In this document: positions 6,787 through 17,800 of the stretch, piece after piece | How the letters are laid out: each line of letters opens with the position of its first letter | Position numbering within the stretch: position 1 is the stretch's first letter | Origin: B8-G4 sp033720735 | GTDB lineage: Bacteria > Bacteroidota > Bacteroidia > Chitinophagales > Saprospiraceae | NCBI GenBank assembly: GCA_033720735.1 | Contig: JAWWBX010000041.1 | Location: 1 to 21,313 of the forward strand | Length of the DNA stretch: 21,313 nt | Direction of reading: 5' to 3' | Notes under the pieces: model-generated | What the model was told of the DNA's origin: nothing | Seen by the model: only the letters and a program-made list of their open reading frames with translations | The model's database searches: none | Translations under genes and position numbers: made by a program

Positions 6787-9700
6787 ATGGTATCGCTCAT
6801 CTTCCGGATCCTCCCTGCTGTACTGGTCTGCGTGGTGCTGGTATGCCTCCCGTCATCAGGACCGGCACAGGACCAGTTTCAATATCGACAGCGTCTCACC
6901 AAGGCTTCCGGCTTGCCCAATGACGACGTCATCGTGATCACGCAGGATCACCAAGGGTTTATGTGGTTTGGGACCACCGCCGGTCTGGCACGCTATGATG
7001 GCGCGCAGATTACGGTTTTCGTACATGATCCGGCGGACACCAACTCGCTGGTCGACAACTGGATTCGGGATGTCGAACCGATAGGTAATGCCCTTTGGAT
7101 TGGGACCACCCGGGGTATCTCGGTTCTCGATCTGGACACCGAGACGTTCCACAATTACTACCTCGATCAGGATGGTGGCAAGATGTCGGGACGGGACGAG
7201 TCGGCCGGCGGGGCCAGCCTGATCTACCATGACAGGTTGGGCGTGACCTGGATCGCGGGACGCGAAGAGCGCGAGATCGGCTGGTGCCGCTACGACAGCG
7301 CGGCCGAGACGTTTACCTGCTACGGTCTGGATCCGGCAGAGTTGAAATATGACCTGCCGTCAGCAATGCGCATCAACAACGTGCTGACGATGCACCGGGA
7401 CAATGCGATGGATTCCATCCTTTGGGTGGGTACAGCAGCGGGCCTGATCCGCTTCAATACCGTCACGAGGCAGAAACGCCATTTCTACTTTCCTCTGGAA
7501 TCGAAGCGCTTTGAGGTGCACTACAATGCCTTCAGGCGGATGTGGCAGGCGCCTGATGGCCGTTTGTTCTGCGGTTCGTGGAGTGGCGGTCTCAATATTT
7601 TCGACCCGAAGTCAGAGAGCTACGGACCTGCACCATACGACAACCCGGATCTGCCCGGCGCATTTTTCCAGTCAATCAGGGAGATCTCACAGAAATCCGA
7701 CACAGAGATCTGGGTCACTCTTTTCAAGTCCCTGATCGCCTACGACTTTGTCGCAGGCCGGATCACGATGCGACTGGAGAGCGACTTCGCGACGGACGAA
7801 ATGTACGGAGCGGACTTCATCGACCGTGACGGACGGATCTGGTCGCGGTTGCACGGGGTGCATCTTTTCGATCCCCGGCTGCAGCAGTTTAACTACGCGT
7901 CCTTTCATCATTTGAATCCTGATGGAGAAGGGTTTACCTATGGCGTCATCAGAGATGCCTTGCGTCAACGGCTTACCGTGATTTCACGGGACTGTGACGG
8001 ACTGTACCACTATGATCCGCTGGGGCGCAGCTGGGAAAAGACCGCTTTTCCACCCGAGATCTATTCTGTCCCACGCTTTGAAGGCAACAACGCCGTCATG
8101 CAGCCTGATGGTCAGATGCTCATTTCGGCGTTTCACGAGATCTTCCGGTATGATCCGGCGAGCGGGAAAATGGACCTGCCGGACATCACCTTTCCTGTTC
8201 GGCTCAAAGCCTTCAACAGGATTGCGCTGGATCGTCAAGGTCATGTGTGGTTTGGGACGCACGGCGACGGTGCCGTGCGGTGGCATCTGCAAAGCGGGGC
8301 GATCACCCATCTGTTGGCCGATATCAGGCATCACTCGATTTCAGGAGGTGTCGCCGTTCGCTGCATCGACAGCCGCGACAATGCCTGGATCACCAACAAA
8401 CCGGACCTTTACCTCTATCGCAGCAATACTGACGCGCTGGTCAACCTGTGCGAACTGGATACCCGGTACTGTGAAGTGACCGGGGCGGTCGAGGATGACC
8501 TGGGCAGGGTCTGGCTGCTCAAGGACGAAGGGCAGGTGGTGCTTGCCGACATCACGGCACCCGAGCAGGGGGTTGACACGGTGCTCACACTGGGCACCCG
8601 CAATGAGCTGTTGTATGCACTGCACAAGGATGGAGACGGGCAGATCTGGGGCTTCTTCAAGAGTCAGCTCGTCAAAGTGAATCCGGCCACTTTCGCAACG
8701 GAGCGCTTCAATACCGAATACCTGCAGGACTATCACGAGATCTCTTCCTCGCATATTGTCGACGGGCATACCCTCGTCCTGGGATTGGCCAACGCGATCA
8801 TCCTGATCGATCTCCGCGAGCTGAGACCCAACACAGAGCAACCGGAACCATACATCTCACAGATTGACGTGCGTGAGGTTCCGCTGCAGGCCCCCGTGGT
8901 GCCCCGGAAACTGCAACGACTCGATCTCAGACACAATGAGAATTTCTTCTCGATCTCGTTTTCGGCACTGGGATATACGCTGAGCAATGAGAATGTGTTC
9001 CAATACAGGTTGACACCATTTGAGGAGAACTGGCGCGACGCGGCGGATCGCCGGTTTGCCAACTATACCAATGTGCCCAGCGGGAGGTACGTATTTGAGC
9101 TGCGCGTTTTCAACAGCGAGGGACAGATGAGCCCCCACCACGTGACGCTGCCCGTTGTGATCGCGCGGCACTGGAGCGAGCGTCTCGGCGTGCGCGTGCT
9201 GGCTTTACTGATGCTTTTGGGCGTGGTGTACGGCCTGTATCGCTGGCGTATCGGGCAGATCCGGAAGCAGGAGGCATTGAAGAGCCAGTTCAAGACCCAG
9301 CTTGCTGAGACGGAAATGACGGCGCTCCGCGCCCAGATGAACCCGCATTTTATCTTCAATTGTCTCAACTCGATCGAGAGTTTCATCGTGCGGAATGACC
9401 CGGTCAACGCTTCGATCTACCTGAGCGACTTTGCACGTCTCATCCGCCTGATCCTGCAGAATTCCGGGTCGAAATTTGTCCCGCTCAGTGACGAGCTGGA
9501 AGCGCTGCACCTGTATCTGAAGATGGAGAGTCTCCGGTTTAAAGGGCGCTTCCATTACGAGATTGTCGTGGCTCCGGAGATCGATCCGGCCAATGTGCAG
9601 TTTCCCCCCATGGTCCTGCAGCCTTTTGTCGAGAATGCCATCCTGCACGGCCTGCTGCCGAAGAAGGAAGTGGGCAATGTGCGCATCGACATCCGGCCGG

Positions 9701-9939
9701 TCGGCCAGGTCCTGCATTGTACGATCGAAGATGACGGAATCGGACGTGCCCGGTCGGCAGAACTCAAACAAAGCGGTACGGCAGCACGGCGCAAATCGAT
9801 GGGCATGGCGATCACCAAAGACCGGATCGCCTTGCTCAATGCTGTGCACGGGGTCAACACAGAGGTGACGATCTCAGATGTGTCTGGTCCTGGCGGCGAA
9901 GTGGCGGGGACCCGGGTGGAGCTCAGGATCCCGGTTTAG
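6787..9939 (+). CDS. Sensor histidine kinase: two propellers, Y_Y_Y, TM, LytS-type kinase
   Basis: This 1050-residue protein starts at the ATG at 6787; a GTG at 6784 adds one residue. A signal peptide ends near SSGPAQ. About 14 propeller blades follow (for example GFMWFGTTAGLARYDG, SILWVGTAAGLIRFN, GHVWFGTHGDG), enough for two seven-bladed propellers in the periplasm. A Y_Y_Y domain lies at about 715-795 and one membrane helix at about 800-822. The cytoplasmic half is a LytS/His_kinase family domain with the phosphoacceptor in QMNPHFIFNCLNSIES (H854), followed by an HATPase with N950 in PFVENAILHG, D983 in DDGIGRA and a SMGMAI glycine box. These proteins usually sense polysaccharide-derived or other periplasmic ligands and phosphorylate a LytTR regulator. 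No such regulator is in the window, so its partner is elsewhere. It is divergent from the cyclase (88 bp) and ends 3 bp before the pckA stop codon. Confidence 0.92.
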   Translation: MVSLIFRILPAVLVCVVLVCLPSSGPAQDQFQYRQRLTKASGLPNDDVIVITQDHQGFMWFGTTAGLARYDGAQITVFVHDPADTNSLVDNWIRDVEPIGNALWIGTTRGISVLDLDTETFHNYYLDQDGGKMSGRDESAGGASLIYHDRLGVTWIAGREEREIGWCRYDSAAETFTCYGLDPAELKYDLPSAMRINNVLTMHRDNAMDSILWVGTAAGLIRFNTVTRQKRHFYFPLESKRFEVHYNAFRRMWQAPDGRLFCGSWSGGLNIFDPKSESYGPAPYDNPDLPGAFFQSIREISQKSDTEIWVTLFKSLIAYDFVAGRITMRLESDFATDEMYGADFIDRDGRIWSRLHGVHLFDPRLQQFNYASFHHLNPDGEGFTYGVIRDALRQRLTVISRDCDGLYHYDPLGRSWEKTAFPPEIYSVPRFEGNNAVMQPDGQMLISAFHEIFRYDPASGKMDLPDITFPVRLKAFNRIALDRQGHVWFGTHGDGAVRWHLQSGAITHLLADIRHHSISGGVAVRCIDSRDNAWITNKPDLYLYRSNTDALVNLCELDTRYCEVTGAVEDDLGRVWLLKDEGQVVLADITAPEQGVDTVLTLGTRNELLYALHKDGDGQIWGFFKSQLVKVNPATFATERFNTEYLQDYHEISSSHIVDGHTLVLGLANAIILIDLRELRPNTEQPEPYISQIDVREVPLQAPVVPRKLQRLDLRHNENFFSISFSALGYTLSNENVFQYRLTPFEENWRDAADRRFANYTNVPSGRYVFELRVFNSEGQMSPHHVTLPVVIARHWSERLGVRVLALLMLLGVVYGLYRWRIGQIRKQEALKSQFKTQLAETEMTALRAQMNPHFIFNCLNSIESFIVRNDPVNASIYLSDFARLIRLILQNSGSKFVPLSDELEALHLYLKMESLRFKGRFHYEIVVAPEIDPANVQFPPMVLQPFVENAILHGLLPKKEVGNVRIDIRPVGQVLHCTIEDDGIGRARSAELKQSGTAARRKSMGMAITKDRIALLNAVHGVNTEVTISDVSGPGGEVAGTRVELRIPV

Positions 9940-9942
9940 CCA

Positions 9943-11538
9943 TCAGCCCACGGTCTTCAGTGCCTGCGGTCCGGACTCGACAATAGCCGGATTGACCTTG
10001 GCTTCGAATTCCCGGAAGTTGTTCTGGAACAGGGTGATCAGCTTTTGCTTGGTATCATCGAACGCGTCCTTGTCGGCCCAGGTATTGCGCGGGATCAGGA
10101 TCTCGGACGGTACGCCCGGGCAGCTGGTGGGGATCTCAAATCCAAACTCCGTATCCGTCACCGTCTCAGCCTGCTCGAAGTCTCCGTTGTGAATGGCGTC
10201 AATGATGGCGCGGGTGTATTTCAGATTGATCCGTGATCCGGTGCCATAGGCACCACCCGTCCAGCCGGTGTTGACCAGCCAGGCCGAGGCATTGTGCTTG
10301 CGGATCTTCTCGGCCAGTAATTCCGCGTATTTGTTGGGGTGCCACATCATAAATGCCGCACCGAAGCACGCGCTGAAAGTGGCTTGCGGTTCGGTCACAC
10401 CCATTTCAGTGCCGGCCACCTTGGCGGTGTACCCGGAGATGAAATGGTAACTCGCCTGCTCCGGTGTGAGACGACTGACCGGCGGGAGCACCCCGAAGGC
10501 ATCACACGTCAGAAAGATGATGTGATTGGCATGGCCGGCGATGCAAGGGATCTGGACATTGTCGATATAGTGGATCGGATAGCTGGCCCGTGTGTTTTGT
10601 GTGATCGAGGTGTCGCGATAGTCCACTTTGCGCGTTTCTTCATCGTACATGACATTTTCGAGCACCGTTCCGAAGCGGATGGCGTTGAAGATATCGGGTT
10701 CTTTTTCCGGCGAGAGATCGATGGCCTTGGCATAGCAGCCGCCCTCGATGTTGAAGATGCCGGTATCGGTCCAGCAATGCTCGTCATCACCAATGAGTTT
10801 GCGTTTGGGGTCTGCGCTGAGCGTGGTTTTACCGGTGCCTGAGAGGCCAAACAGGACGGACACATCGCCATTCTCGCCGACATTTGCCGAGCAGTGCATC
10901 GGCAGCACATTCTCCAGGGGCATGAGGTAATTCATGATCGAGAAGATGCCCTTCTTCATTTCACCCGCGTATTCTGTCCCGAGGATGACCACCCGGCCGC
11001 GCTCCAGATGTACGTCAATGCTGGTTTTGGAGGTCATATGCGACGTGTACCGGTTGGCAGGAAAGCGACCGGCATTGAAAATGACGTAGTCCGGCTCGCC
11101 AAATTCAGCGAGTTCCTCCCGCGTCGGCATGATGAGCATGTTTTGCATGAACAACGCATGGTACGCACGTGTGCAGACGATCCGCACCTTGATCCGGTAG
11201 TTTGGATCCCAGCCGGCAAAAGCGTCGACCACAAAGAGGCGATGACACGTGTTGAGGTAGTCAATGGCTCGCTCGTGGTTGATCTCGAAGGTCTTCTCGT
11301 CACACGGGATGTTGATCTCACCCCAGTCAATGTTTTGCTCAGATTGCGGATGGCGCACGACCCGTTTGTCCTTCGGGCTGCGTCCGGTCTTCTTGCCGGA
11401 GTATACCAGCAGTGCTCCGACATCGGAGATGGCCGTTCCTTCTTCCCGCCTGAGTGCGATTTCATACAACTTGGGGACACTCGGATTCCGGTGGATATCC
11501 TTGACATTGATCTCATACTGCTTAAGGTCGAAAGACAT
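9943..11538 (-). CDS. pckA: Phosphoenolpyruvate carboxykinase (ATP)
   Basis: Converts oxaloacetate and ATP to phosphoenolpyruvate, ADP and CO2, the committed entry to gluconeogenesis, in the cytoplasm. The 531-residue length is normal for the bacterial ATP-type family. Landmarks are SGKKTGRSPKDKR (45-59, substrate arginine R53), EMKKG (193-197, metal-binding lysine), MHCSAN (214-219, metal-binding H215), the P-loop GLSGTGKTT (231-239), LIGDDEHCW (248-256, metal aspartates), and R317 in NTRASYP. All expected catalytic residues are present, so it should be active. The ATG at 11538 begins MSFDLKQYEINVKD, a normal N-terminus. The gene is monocistronic by arrangement: it converges on the kinase gene and diverges from the giant surface protein across 324 bp. 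No exact TAnnTTTG element was found on its strand in that gap. Confidence 0.97.
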   Translation of the reverse strand: MSFDLKQYEINVKDIHRNPSVPKLYEIALRREEGTAISDVGALLVYSGKKTGRSPKDKRVVRHPQSEQNIDWGEINIPCDEKTFEINHERAIDYLNTCHRLFVVDAFAGWDPNYRIKVRIVCTRAYHALFMQNMLIMPTREELAEFGEPDYVIFNAGRFPANRYTSHMTSKTSIDVHLERGRVVILGTEYAGEMKKGIFSIMNYLMPLENVLPMHCSANVGENGDVSVLFGLSGTGKTTLSADPKRKLIGDDEHCWTDTGIFNIEGGCYAKAIDLSPEKEPDIFNAIRFGTVLENVMYDEETRKVDYRDTSITQNTRASYPIHYIDNVQIPCIAGHANHIIFLTCDAFGVLPPVSRLTPEQASYHFISGYTAKVAGTEMGVTEPQATFSACFGAAFMMWHPNKYAELLAEKIRKHNASAWLVNTGWTGGAYGTGSRINLKYTRAIIDAIHNGDFEQAETVTDTEFGFEIPTSCPGVPSEILIPRNTWADKDAFDDTKQKLITLFQNNFREFEAKVNPAIVESGPQALKTVG

Positions 11539-11735
11539 ACGGGACGGTTTCAGTTGTTAGTGAATGTGATCATGCGAATCTATGACTATTGGCAGCAAGT
11601 GCAAAACCTGCAGCAGGGGTAAATGCCGGTTTTCCCGGCGGCTCTGCAGACCCGGTAAAGCCGATTCAAGATCCCGCATCAACACATTAGATATATTTAA
11701 TATTCATTAATATATAAAAATGATATATTTACAAA

Positions 11736-11750
11736 TAACAATTATTGTTA
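11736..11750. promoter_or_regulatory. Palindrome TAACAATTATTGTTA, possible operator
   Basis: Two perfect 7-bp arms, TAACAAT and ATTGTTA, flank a single central T. The site ends 11 bp before the TATCTTTG element at 11762, so it covers the region expected for the -33 box. A dimeric regulator bound here could act on the giant gene. No known Bacteroidota regulator can be assigned from this sequence. In such AT-rich DNA a chance palindrome is possible. Confidence 0.4.
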
Positions 11751-11761
11751 ATATGTTTTTA

Positions 11762-11769
11762 TATCTTTG
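11762..11769 (+). promoter_or_regulatory. Bacteroidota -7 promoter element TATCTTTG
   Basis: This is an exact match to TAnnTTTG, the -7 consensus of the primary sigma factor in Bacteroidota. A TTG at 11745-11747 lies 14 bp upstream as a weak -33 candidate, with somewhat short spacing. The predicted transcript would carry a leader of roughly 85-90 bases before the ATG at 11863. It is the only exact match I found in the inter-gene gaps of this window. Confidence 0.6.
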
Positions 11770-11862
11770 GCGGTAACCGTGTTCCACCAATAATAGAACC
11801 TCACCGACAGGCCTCCCTGGGCTGCGCGGAATGCGGATTGGTATAGCTAAAACAAGATCTAC

Positions 11863-14800
11863 ATGTTCGATTGCATTGCGTCCAGCCGGCAGGCATTTTG
11901 CTGCCCCCTGATCAGGCGTCCACGTCCCGTGTCCATCGCCAGGTGCGTGCGTGCCTTGAGTATTCTGCTCTATTTGGTTCTGGCATCATGGGTCCCGTCG
12001 TGGGGTCAGTGCGACCATCAGGTCGACAATGTGTTTTTCCTGTGTCGTCCGGAGAATCCGGACTCGTTCTATGTCGCCTTTCGCGTATTCGGAGATGCCG
12101 GTGTCTGGGATGTGGTAGATCTCAACAATGGCGTCGCCGACAATAGCGGGTTCTTTGCCGATGACATCAGTGACGAGGAGACACCCACCGCTGGAAATCC
12201 CGTGGAGTTGACGGTCAGTGACTCGATCGAGTATCGCTACTTCGGTCCGTTTCCCGACGGCGTCACTGTCAATGTCGTGCTCGTGGATACGGCCGGTGTG
12301 TGTGACTCAGTGTGGGTGATCAACGATGCCTTCACATGCAGCATCCGGTCCGGCGTATGCGGGGACCTGCCGTTTTACAACCTCGATTACAACATCAACT
12401 TTATCGATTCATTCCTGATCATTGAACGACAGCGCATCGAGGGGTGTTCTGACTCGTCGTGTGTCGCCGGCAATCAGAAGCGTTGCTTCGAATTCAGGGT
12501 AGTCCTGCCGGACAATGCGGTCGGTATCGAGTTGACCGACGCTGGATCAGGCTCACCGGGTGGTGAGTTGTATTATGCTGACGAGACCTCACCTGACGTC
12601 TGCTTCGACTTGCTCAACAGTAATCCCGGTGGCAACAATATGTCGAGTGTTTGTGTGCCAGGAGGCGCCACCTACATTGCCATGTCCTGCAAGCAGGGAG
12701 GCAACAGCACTTCGGCAGTGGTCAAGGCCTTTTTCGGCCCTGAAGTCCCATCCCTGGAGACCATTGAACCCTGTGATCTGGTGCTGTCTGTGAGCAACGC
12801 CGACTCGGTCTCCTGGTCAAGTCCTGACGATCCGACATTGGCAAATTTTGACAGCTGTTCTGCTGATAGTACCGTGTGCTTTTTCCTGTACAATGACATG
12901 GTGTTTGGAGATGTGACAGCTTGTGAGGGGGATACGTTTATGTACGTGGTGGCTGCACAGGCCACGGAGAATGTGTGTCTCACCGATACCGTGATCATGG
13001 ACACCAGTCGGGTGATTGTCTATCCGACCTATGATGTTGAGATCGATTCAGCATGCACCGCAAGTACGACGGACTCTCTGGATCTGACCGCCGTGATCAC
13101 CAGCCCGGCCGCCGGTTGCAGCTATGCGATCGCCTGGTCGACAGGTGAAACGACGGGGACCATTACCGTCCTGGCAGATGGCTCACAGTACAGTGTCACA
13201 GTGACACGCGCCGATCTGGACACCGCGTTGCAGGGGTGCGTGCTGGCCGCGGATACGATCGTCGCCAACTCTGCACTCTCGGTCGACTGCAGCCAGTTGA
13301 GCGACGATTCCTTCCAATGCCCCGCCGATGTCCCTCCTGCGGATACCACCCTGGTTGTCGTCACCGGGTGTGGTCAGGCACCGGTGATTTTCGTATCAGA
13401 TTCAGGCAACGGTGGCACCGGATGTATTGGTGATACCTTGTTCATCACACGCACCTATACCGTCGATGCCGATGGTGACGCGATGACCACCGGAGATCAA
13501 CAATACTGTATTCAGGTATTCACGATCGTCGATGATACCAACCCGGTCCTTGACCCCATGACCTGTCCGGCCGATACTACGCTGGACTGCGCTACCGGGG
13601 ACCCCGCGGCGCTCGGGAGACCGACCTATACGGACAATTGTACAACGCCTGGGGAGATCGCCCTCAGCATGCGGGATGACACCCTGTCAGGATTTGATGG
13701 CAGCTGTATGGGTGATACCGTGGGCCTGGTGCGACGTACCTGGTTCGGGACCGACGCATGCGGGAATGTCGACAGTAGCTGCATTCAGTTCATTGCCTAT
13801 ACCGATGGCACCGCACCGTCCATGCAATGCCCTGCGGATGTGACCCTGGTTGCCGATGCAGGTTGTATGGCAAACACAGATCCAGCCCAGACCGGCTCGC
13901 CCTCAGTTTCCGATGATTGCGGCTCAGTCAGCCTGGTGTTTAGTGATGCGACCTCGTCCGACGATCCGTGTATTGGGAGCAGCGTGATCACGCGCACGTG
14001 GACGGCCACGGATGCCTGTGGCAACAGTACATCATGTGTGCAATCGATCACGATCCAGGACAATACACCTCCCGGCCTGGTCTGTCCGCCCGATACGACG
14101 GTAGATTGTACTGCTGATACCGCTCCATCTGGCACGGGAGGGCCGGCTGTGGCAACGGACAATTGTGATCCCGTGCCTGTCGTCAGCTTCAGCGATGTCG
14201 CGGTACTGACGGGATGCAATGGAACCGGTACCGTCATGCGCACGTGGACCGCGACGGATGCCTGCGGAAATGCGACGTCGTGTGTTCAGGTGATCACCGT
14301 TCAGGATACCACGCCACCGGTCATCACCTTTTGTCCGCCAGACATGACCATCAGTTGTGATGCGGGCACGCAACCTGCGGATACCGGCGGGCCTGCACAG
14401 GCCACCGACAATTGCGGTCAGCCGGTCCAGATCACCTATACAGACATGACGGCTCCCGGCGCTTGTGCTCAGGAGGGCACCATCACCAGAACGTGGATCG
14501 CCACTGATGCGTGCGGCGTCCAGGCTACATGTGTGCAAACCATCACCGTGATTGATGATACATCTCCGGTCTTCACATCCTGTCCGCCGGATGTCACCAT
14601 CAGTTGCGACACGTCGCCAGACCCCGGCAATACCGGCGGTTCGGCCACTGCAACGGACAATTGTGATGCGGCTCCCCAGGTGACCTACAGCGATGCCGAC
14701 GATCTTTCAGGGTGTAATGGTACCGGCACCATCACCCGGGCCTGGGTGGCCACGGACGCCTGTGGCAACACCGTTGCGTGCGTACAGACGATCACCGTTG

Positions 14801-17800
14801 AGGATCTCATGCCGCCTGTGATCTCCTGTCCCGCAGATGTGACGGTGAGTTGCGAAGAAAGCACAGATCCAGGCCAAACGGGGATGGCGACTGCGATGGA
14901 CGCGTGTGATGGCTCTCCGGTTGTCACCAGCGAGGATCTGGGCGCACCTGGATCATGTAATACGACCGGCTCCTTCATCAGGAGGTGGTATGCAACCGAC
15001 GCCTGCGGAAATATTGATAGTTGCGATCAAATGATCACAGTTGTCGACAACACACCACCGTCAGCCGCTTGTCAGGACATCACCGTGGATTTTGACGGGA
15101 TGGACCAGGTCTCCATTGCGCCGGAGGACGTCGACAACGGCAGTACCGACAACTGCGGCGGGGTGACCCTGGCTCTGGATCAAACCATGTTCAGCTGTGA
15201 GGAGGTGGGGAATGATCCCGTCACGGTCACGCTGACGGTGACTGACGCCTGCGGGTTGCAGAGCACGTGCACAGCTTCAGTTTCGTTTATCAATGGCGCC
15301 AACCTCATGTTGTCCTGCCCGGATACCGTCTTTCTGGAGCCCGAGGAAGGCGCGTGTGAAGTGGAGGTGATCTACGATGTCGTCGCCGAGGACAACTGCG
15401 GAAATACCGTAGTCCTGATGCAGACTGATGGCACGGGTATCACCGTGGGCGATATGGTGCCGATTGACACGATGTTTGAGCAATCCTATCTTGCCTACAA
15501 CGAGAATGGAGATACCCTCGCATGCACGTTTCCGGTGATCGTCGGTGGGCAGTTTGCCAGCGGCCAGATGTCATGCAATGCCGCAATCAATCTGTCCCTG
15601 GGCCCGGATTGTAAAGCCACCATCACTCCACACATGCTCCTGATGGGTGACTTTCAGGGATGCATGGATGCCTTCGTCGTGTCCCCCAAAGATGACAGTG
15701 TCACCCTGATCAACGGCAATATGGTGGATGAAAGTTTTGCGGGTCAAACCATTGCCGTCATGGTCACCAATCTGCAAAACGGCAACGCGTGCTGGACGAT
15801 GGTGACCGTGGAAGATAAACTGCCACCACAGCTGACCTGCAGCAGTGATACGATCCTGTGTCACGAGCCCGATGATCCACTGACCATCGGTCTTCCGGTG
15901 AATGGGGGTGATGTCACAACTAATCCCGACGGCTCACTGACGGTGACAGGCCTGGGCCAATGTGGTCCGGTCACCCTCACGTATTTCGATGAGGTCGACG
16001 TGCCAGGATGTGATGGTGATTTTCTGAGGATCACTTACCGCAACTGGACAGCGACAGACGCCGCTGGCAACACATCTGCGTGTACGGATACCATCTACCA
16101 TCTGCGCACGGGGCTGGGGGCGATCACGCTGCCAGGGCATTTTGATGGCACGGACCATCCTCCGCTGTCATGTGCCGATGCCTGTCTGCTGCCATCGGGC
16201 GCACCATCGACGACGTGCACCGGAGAACCCGGTGGTGCGATTTGCGATCATATCTACATTGACTATGACGACACGACGTTGCCCCAGTGCGGCGGGTCGT
16301 ACAAGGTTTTCCGGTTGTGGACCGTGATCGATCTGTGTACTGGAGAGAATCTCACCCATATGCAAAAGATCGTGATAGCGGACGATGAAGGTCCCGCCAT
16401 GACATGCCCTGATACCGTCTACATTTCGACCAACGGCTTTGACTGCAACGGTGCCGTCCTGTTGGCACCACCAGCCGTGTCGGATGACTGTTCGGATTGG
16501 ACGATCGACCTCATTGCACCGGGGATCTCAGTGACTCCCCAGGGAGATGCCTATTTCCTCAGTGGCCTGTCGTTGGGCTGCCATCAGGTCACCTGGATTG
16601 CCCGGGACGAATGTGGCAATCAGACGTCATGCCCTCAGGTCATTTGCGTCCAGGATGAGGCGGAGCCGATTGTAGTGTGTGATTTGCACTCAACCGTGAC
16701 GCTCACCAGGGAGGTGACCGAAGCCATTGCCTCCGCGTTCACTGACAACAGCTACGATGCATGCGGTGGGATCTTCGTGACCGGCAGGCGTATGGATTCG
16801 TGCATTGACTTTGACTGGACCACACTGGGCGCCGGGGTCGACGAGGAGCCCAATGGTGCCGTCACGGCTGAAGATGCCGGAACGGTGCACCGGTCACATA
16901 TCCCATTCAGCTGCTGCGACGTGTCGTCCGGACCGGTCATGATCGAACTGCGGGTGACCGATCTGGCCGGAAACGCCAACACGTGCATGGTCGAGGTTAC
17001 CGTTCAGGATAAATTCGGGCCGGAGATCTCCTGTGCTCCGGACATCACCGTAGGCTGCGACTTCGACATTGATCTCGCCCTGCTGGAAGACCTGGCTGAC
17101 CGGACGTTTGGTACCGTGCTCGATGGTGACGTGTACGAGGATGTCGATCGGCTTCCCGTCATTGTCGATGGGACCAATTGGGGCATCGATGGCATCGCGC
17201 ATGATCTTTGTCAAATTGATCTGTCAGTCTCCGTCGCAGATTTTCGTGAAGGCTGTGGTCTGGGTGTGATCCAACGCGTGTTTACTGCATCAGACGGTGT
17301 CAATGAAGTTTCGTGCCTGCAAACCATTACCGTGGTCAACGACGATCCCTTCTGGATCAACGCCGATGACGCCAATGATCCGACTGATGACGTGATCTGG
17401 CCAGCCGACATTACCGTTGAGGGGAGTTGTGCAGTGGATGAGGAGACAGGTGGGACACCGGTGTTGCTGAACGCTGGCTGCGATCTGGTAGGTGCCAGTT
17501 TCAGCGATCTGATCCTGCCTTTTGACCAGTTTGCCTGTGCCAAGGTATTGCGCACCTGGAGTGTCATCGACTGGTGCCAGTACGACCCGGAAGCGCTCAC
17601 CGGGATCTGGGAGCACACCCAGGAAATTAAAATTGTTAATCCGCAAGGGCCTTCGGGAGTGCTGCTCAATGATCAACCCGTCTTCTGTCAAAATGATCCG
17701 GAGGTCACATATGACCCTAACGGTGGTTGTGCAGCAGATGTCATCTTGAGCCTGGAGACCCAGGACGATTGCACACCGTCGGAATCACTCACCTGGAGCT

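Larger units (their letters stand above)
11539..11862. promoter_or_regulatory. AT-rich divergent control region between pckA and the giant protein
   Basis: There is no coding frame of note here. The pckA-proximal half (11539-11690) has ordinary base composition and a short hairpin, GCCGG-TTTTC-CCGGC, near 11626-11640. The other half (about 11690-11768) is strikingly AT-rich compared with the GC-rich genes around it. It holds near-palindromic ATATATT/AATATAT arms, the TAACAATTATTGTTA palindrome and a TATCTTTG promoter element. CGGTAACCG (11771-11779) follows directly. The layout suggests regulated transcription of the giant gene and possibly of pckA too. Confidence 0.6.

Noticed and set aside
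9205..9849. A 214-residue minus-strand frame opposite the kinase domain
   Set aside because: It is a shadow of the LytS/HATPase coding sequence, with no signal, domain or plausible start context of its own.
10894..11622. A 242-residue plus-strand frame opposite pckA that extends into the intergenic gap
   Set aside because: pckA on the other strand is certain. This frame has no protein family features and no promoter.
13797..17691. Many long minus-strand open frames opposite the giant gene (for example 14032-14538 and 17211-17669)
   Set aside because: They lie wholly inside a coding region with clear domain content on the plus strand, and their translations are low-complexity Ser/Thr/Arg-rich with no family features.
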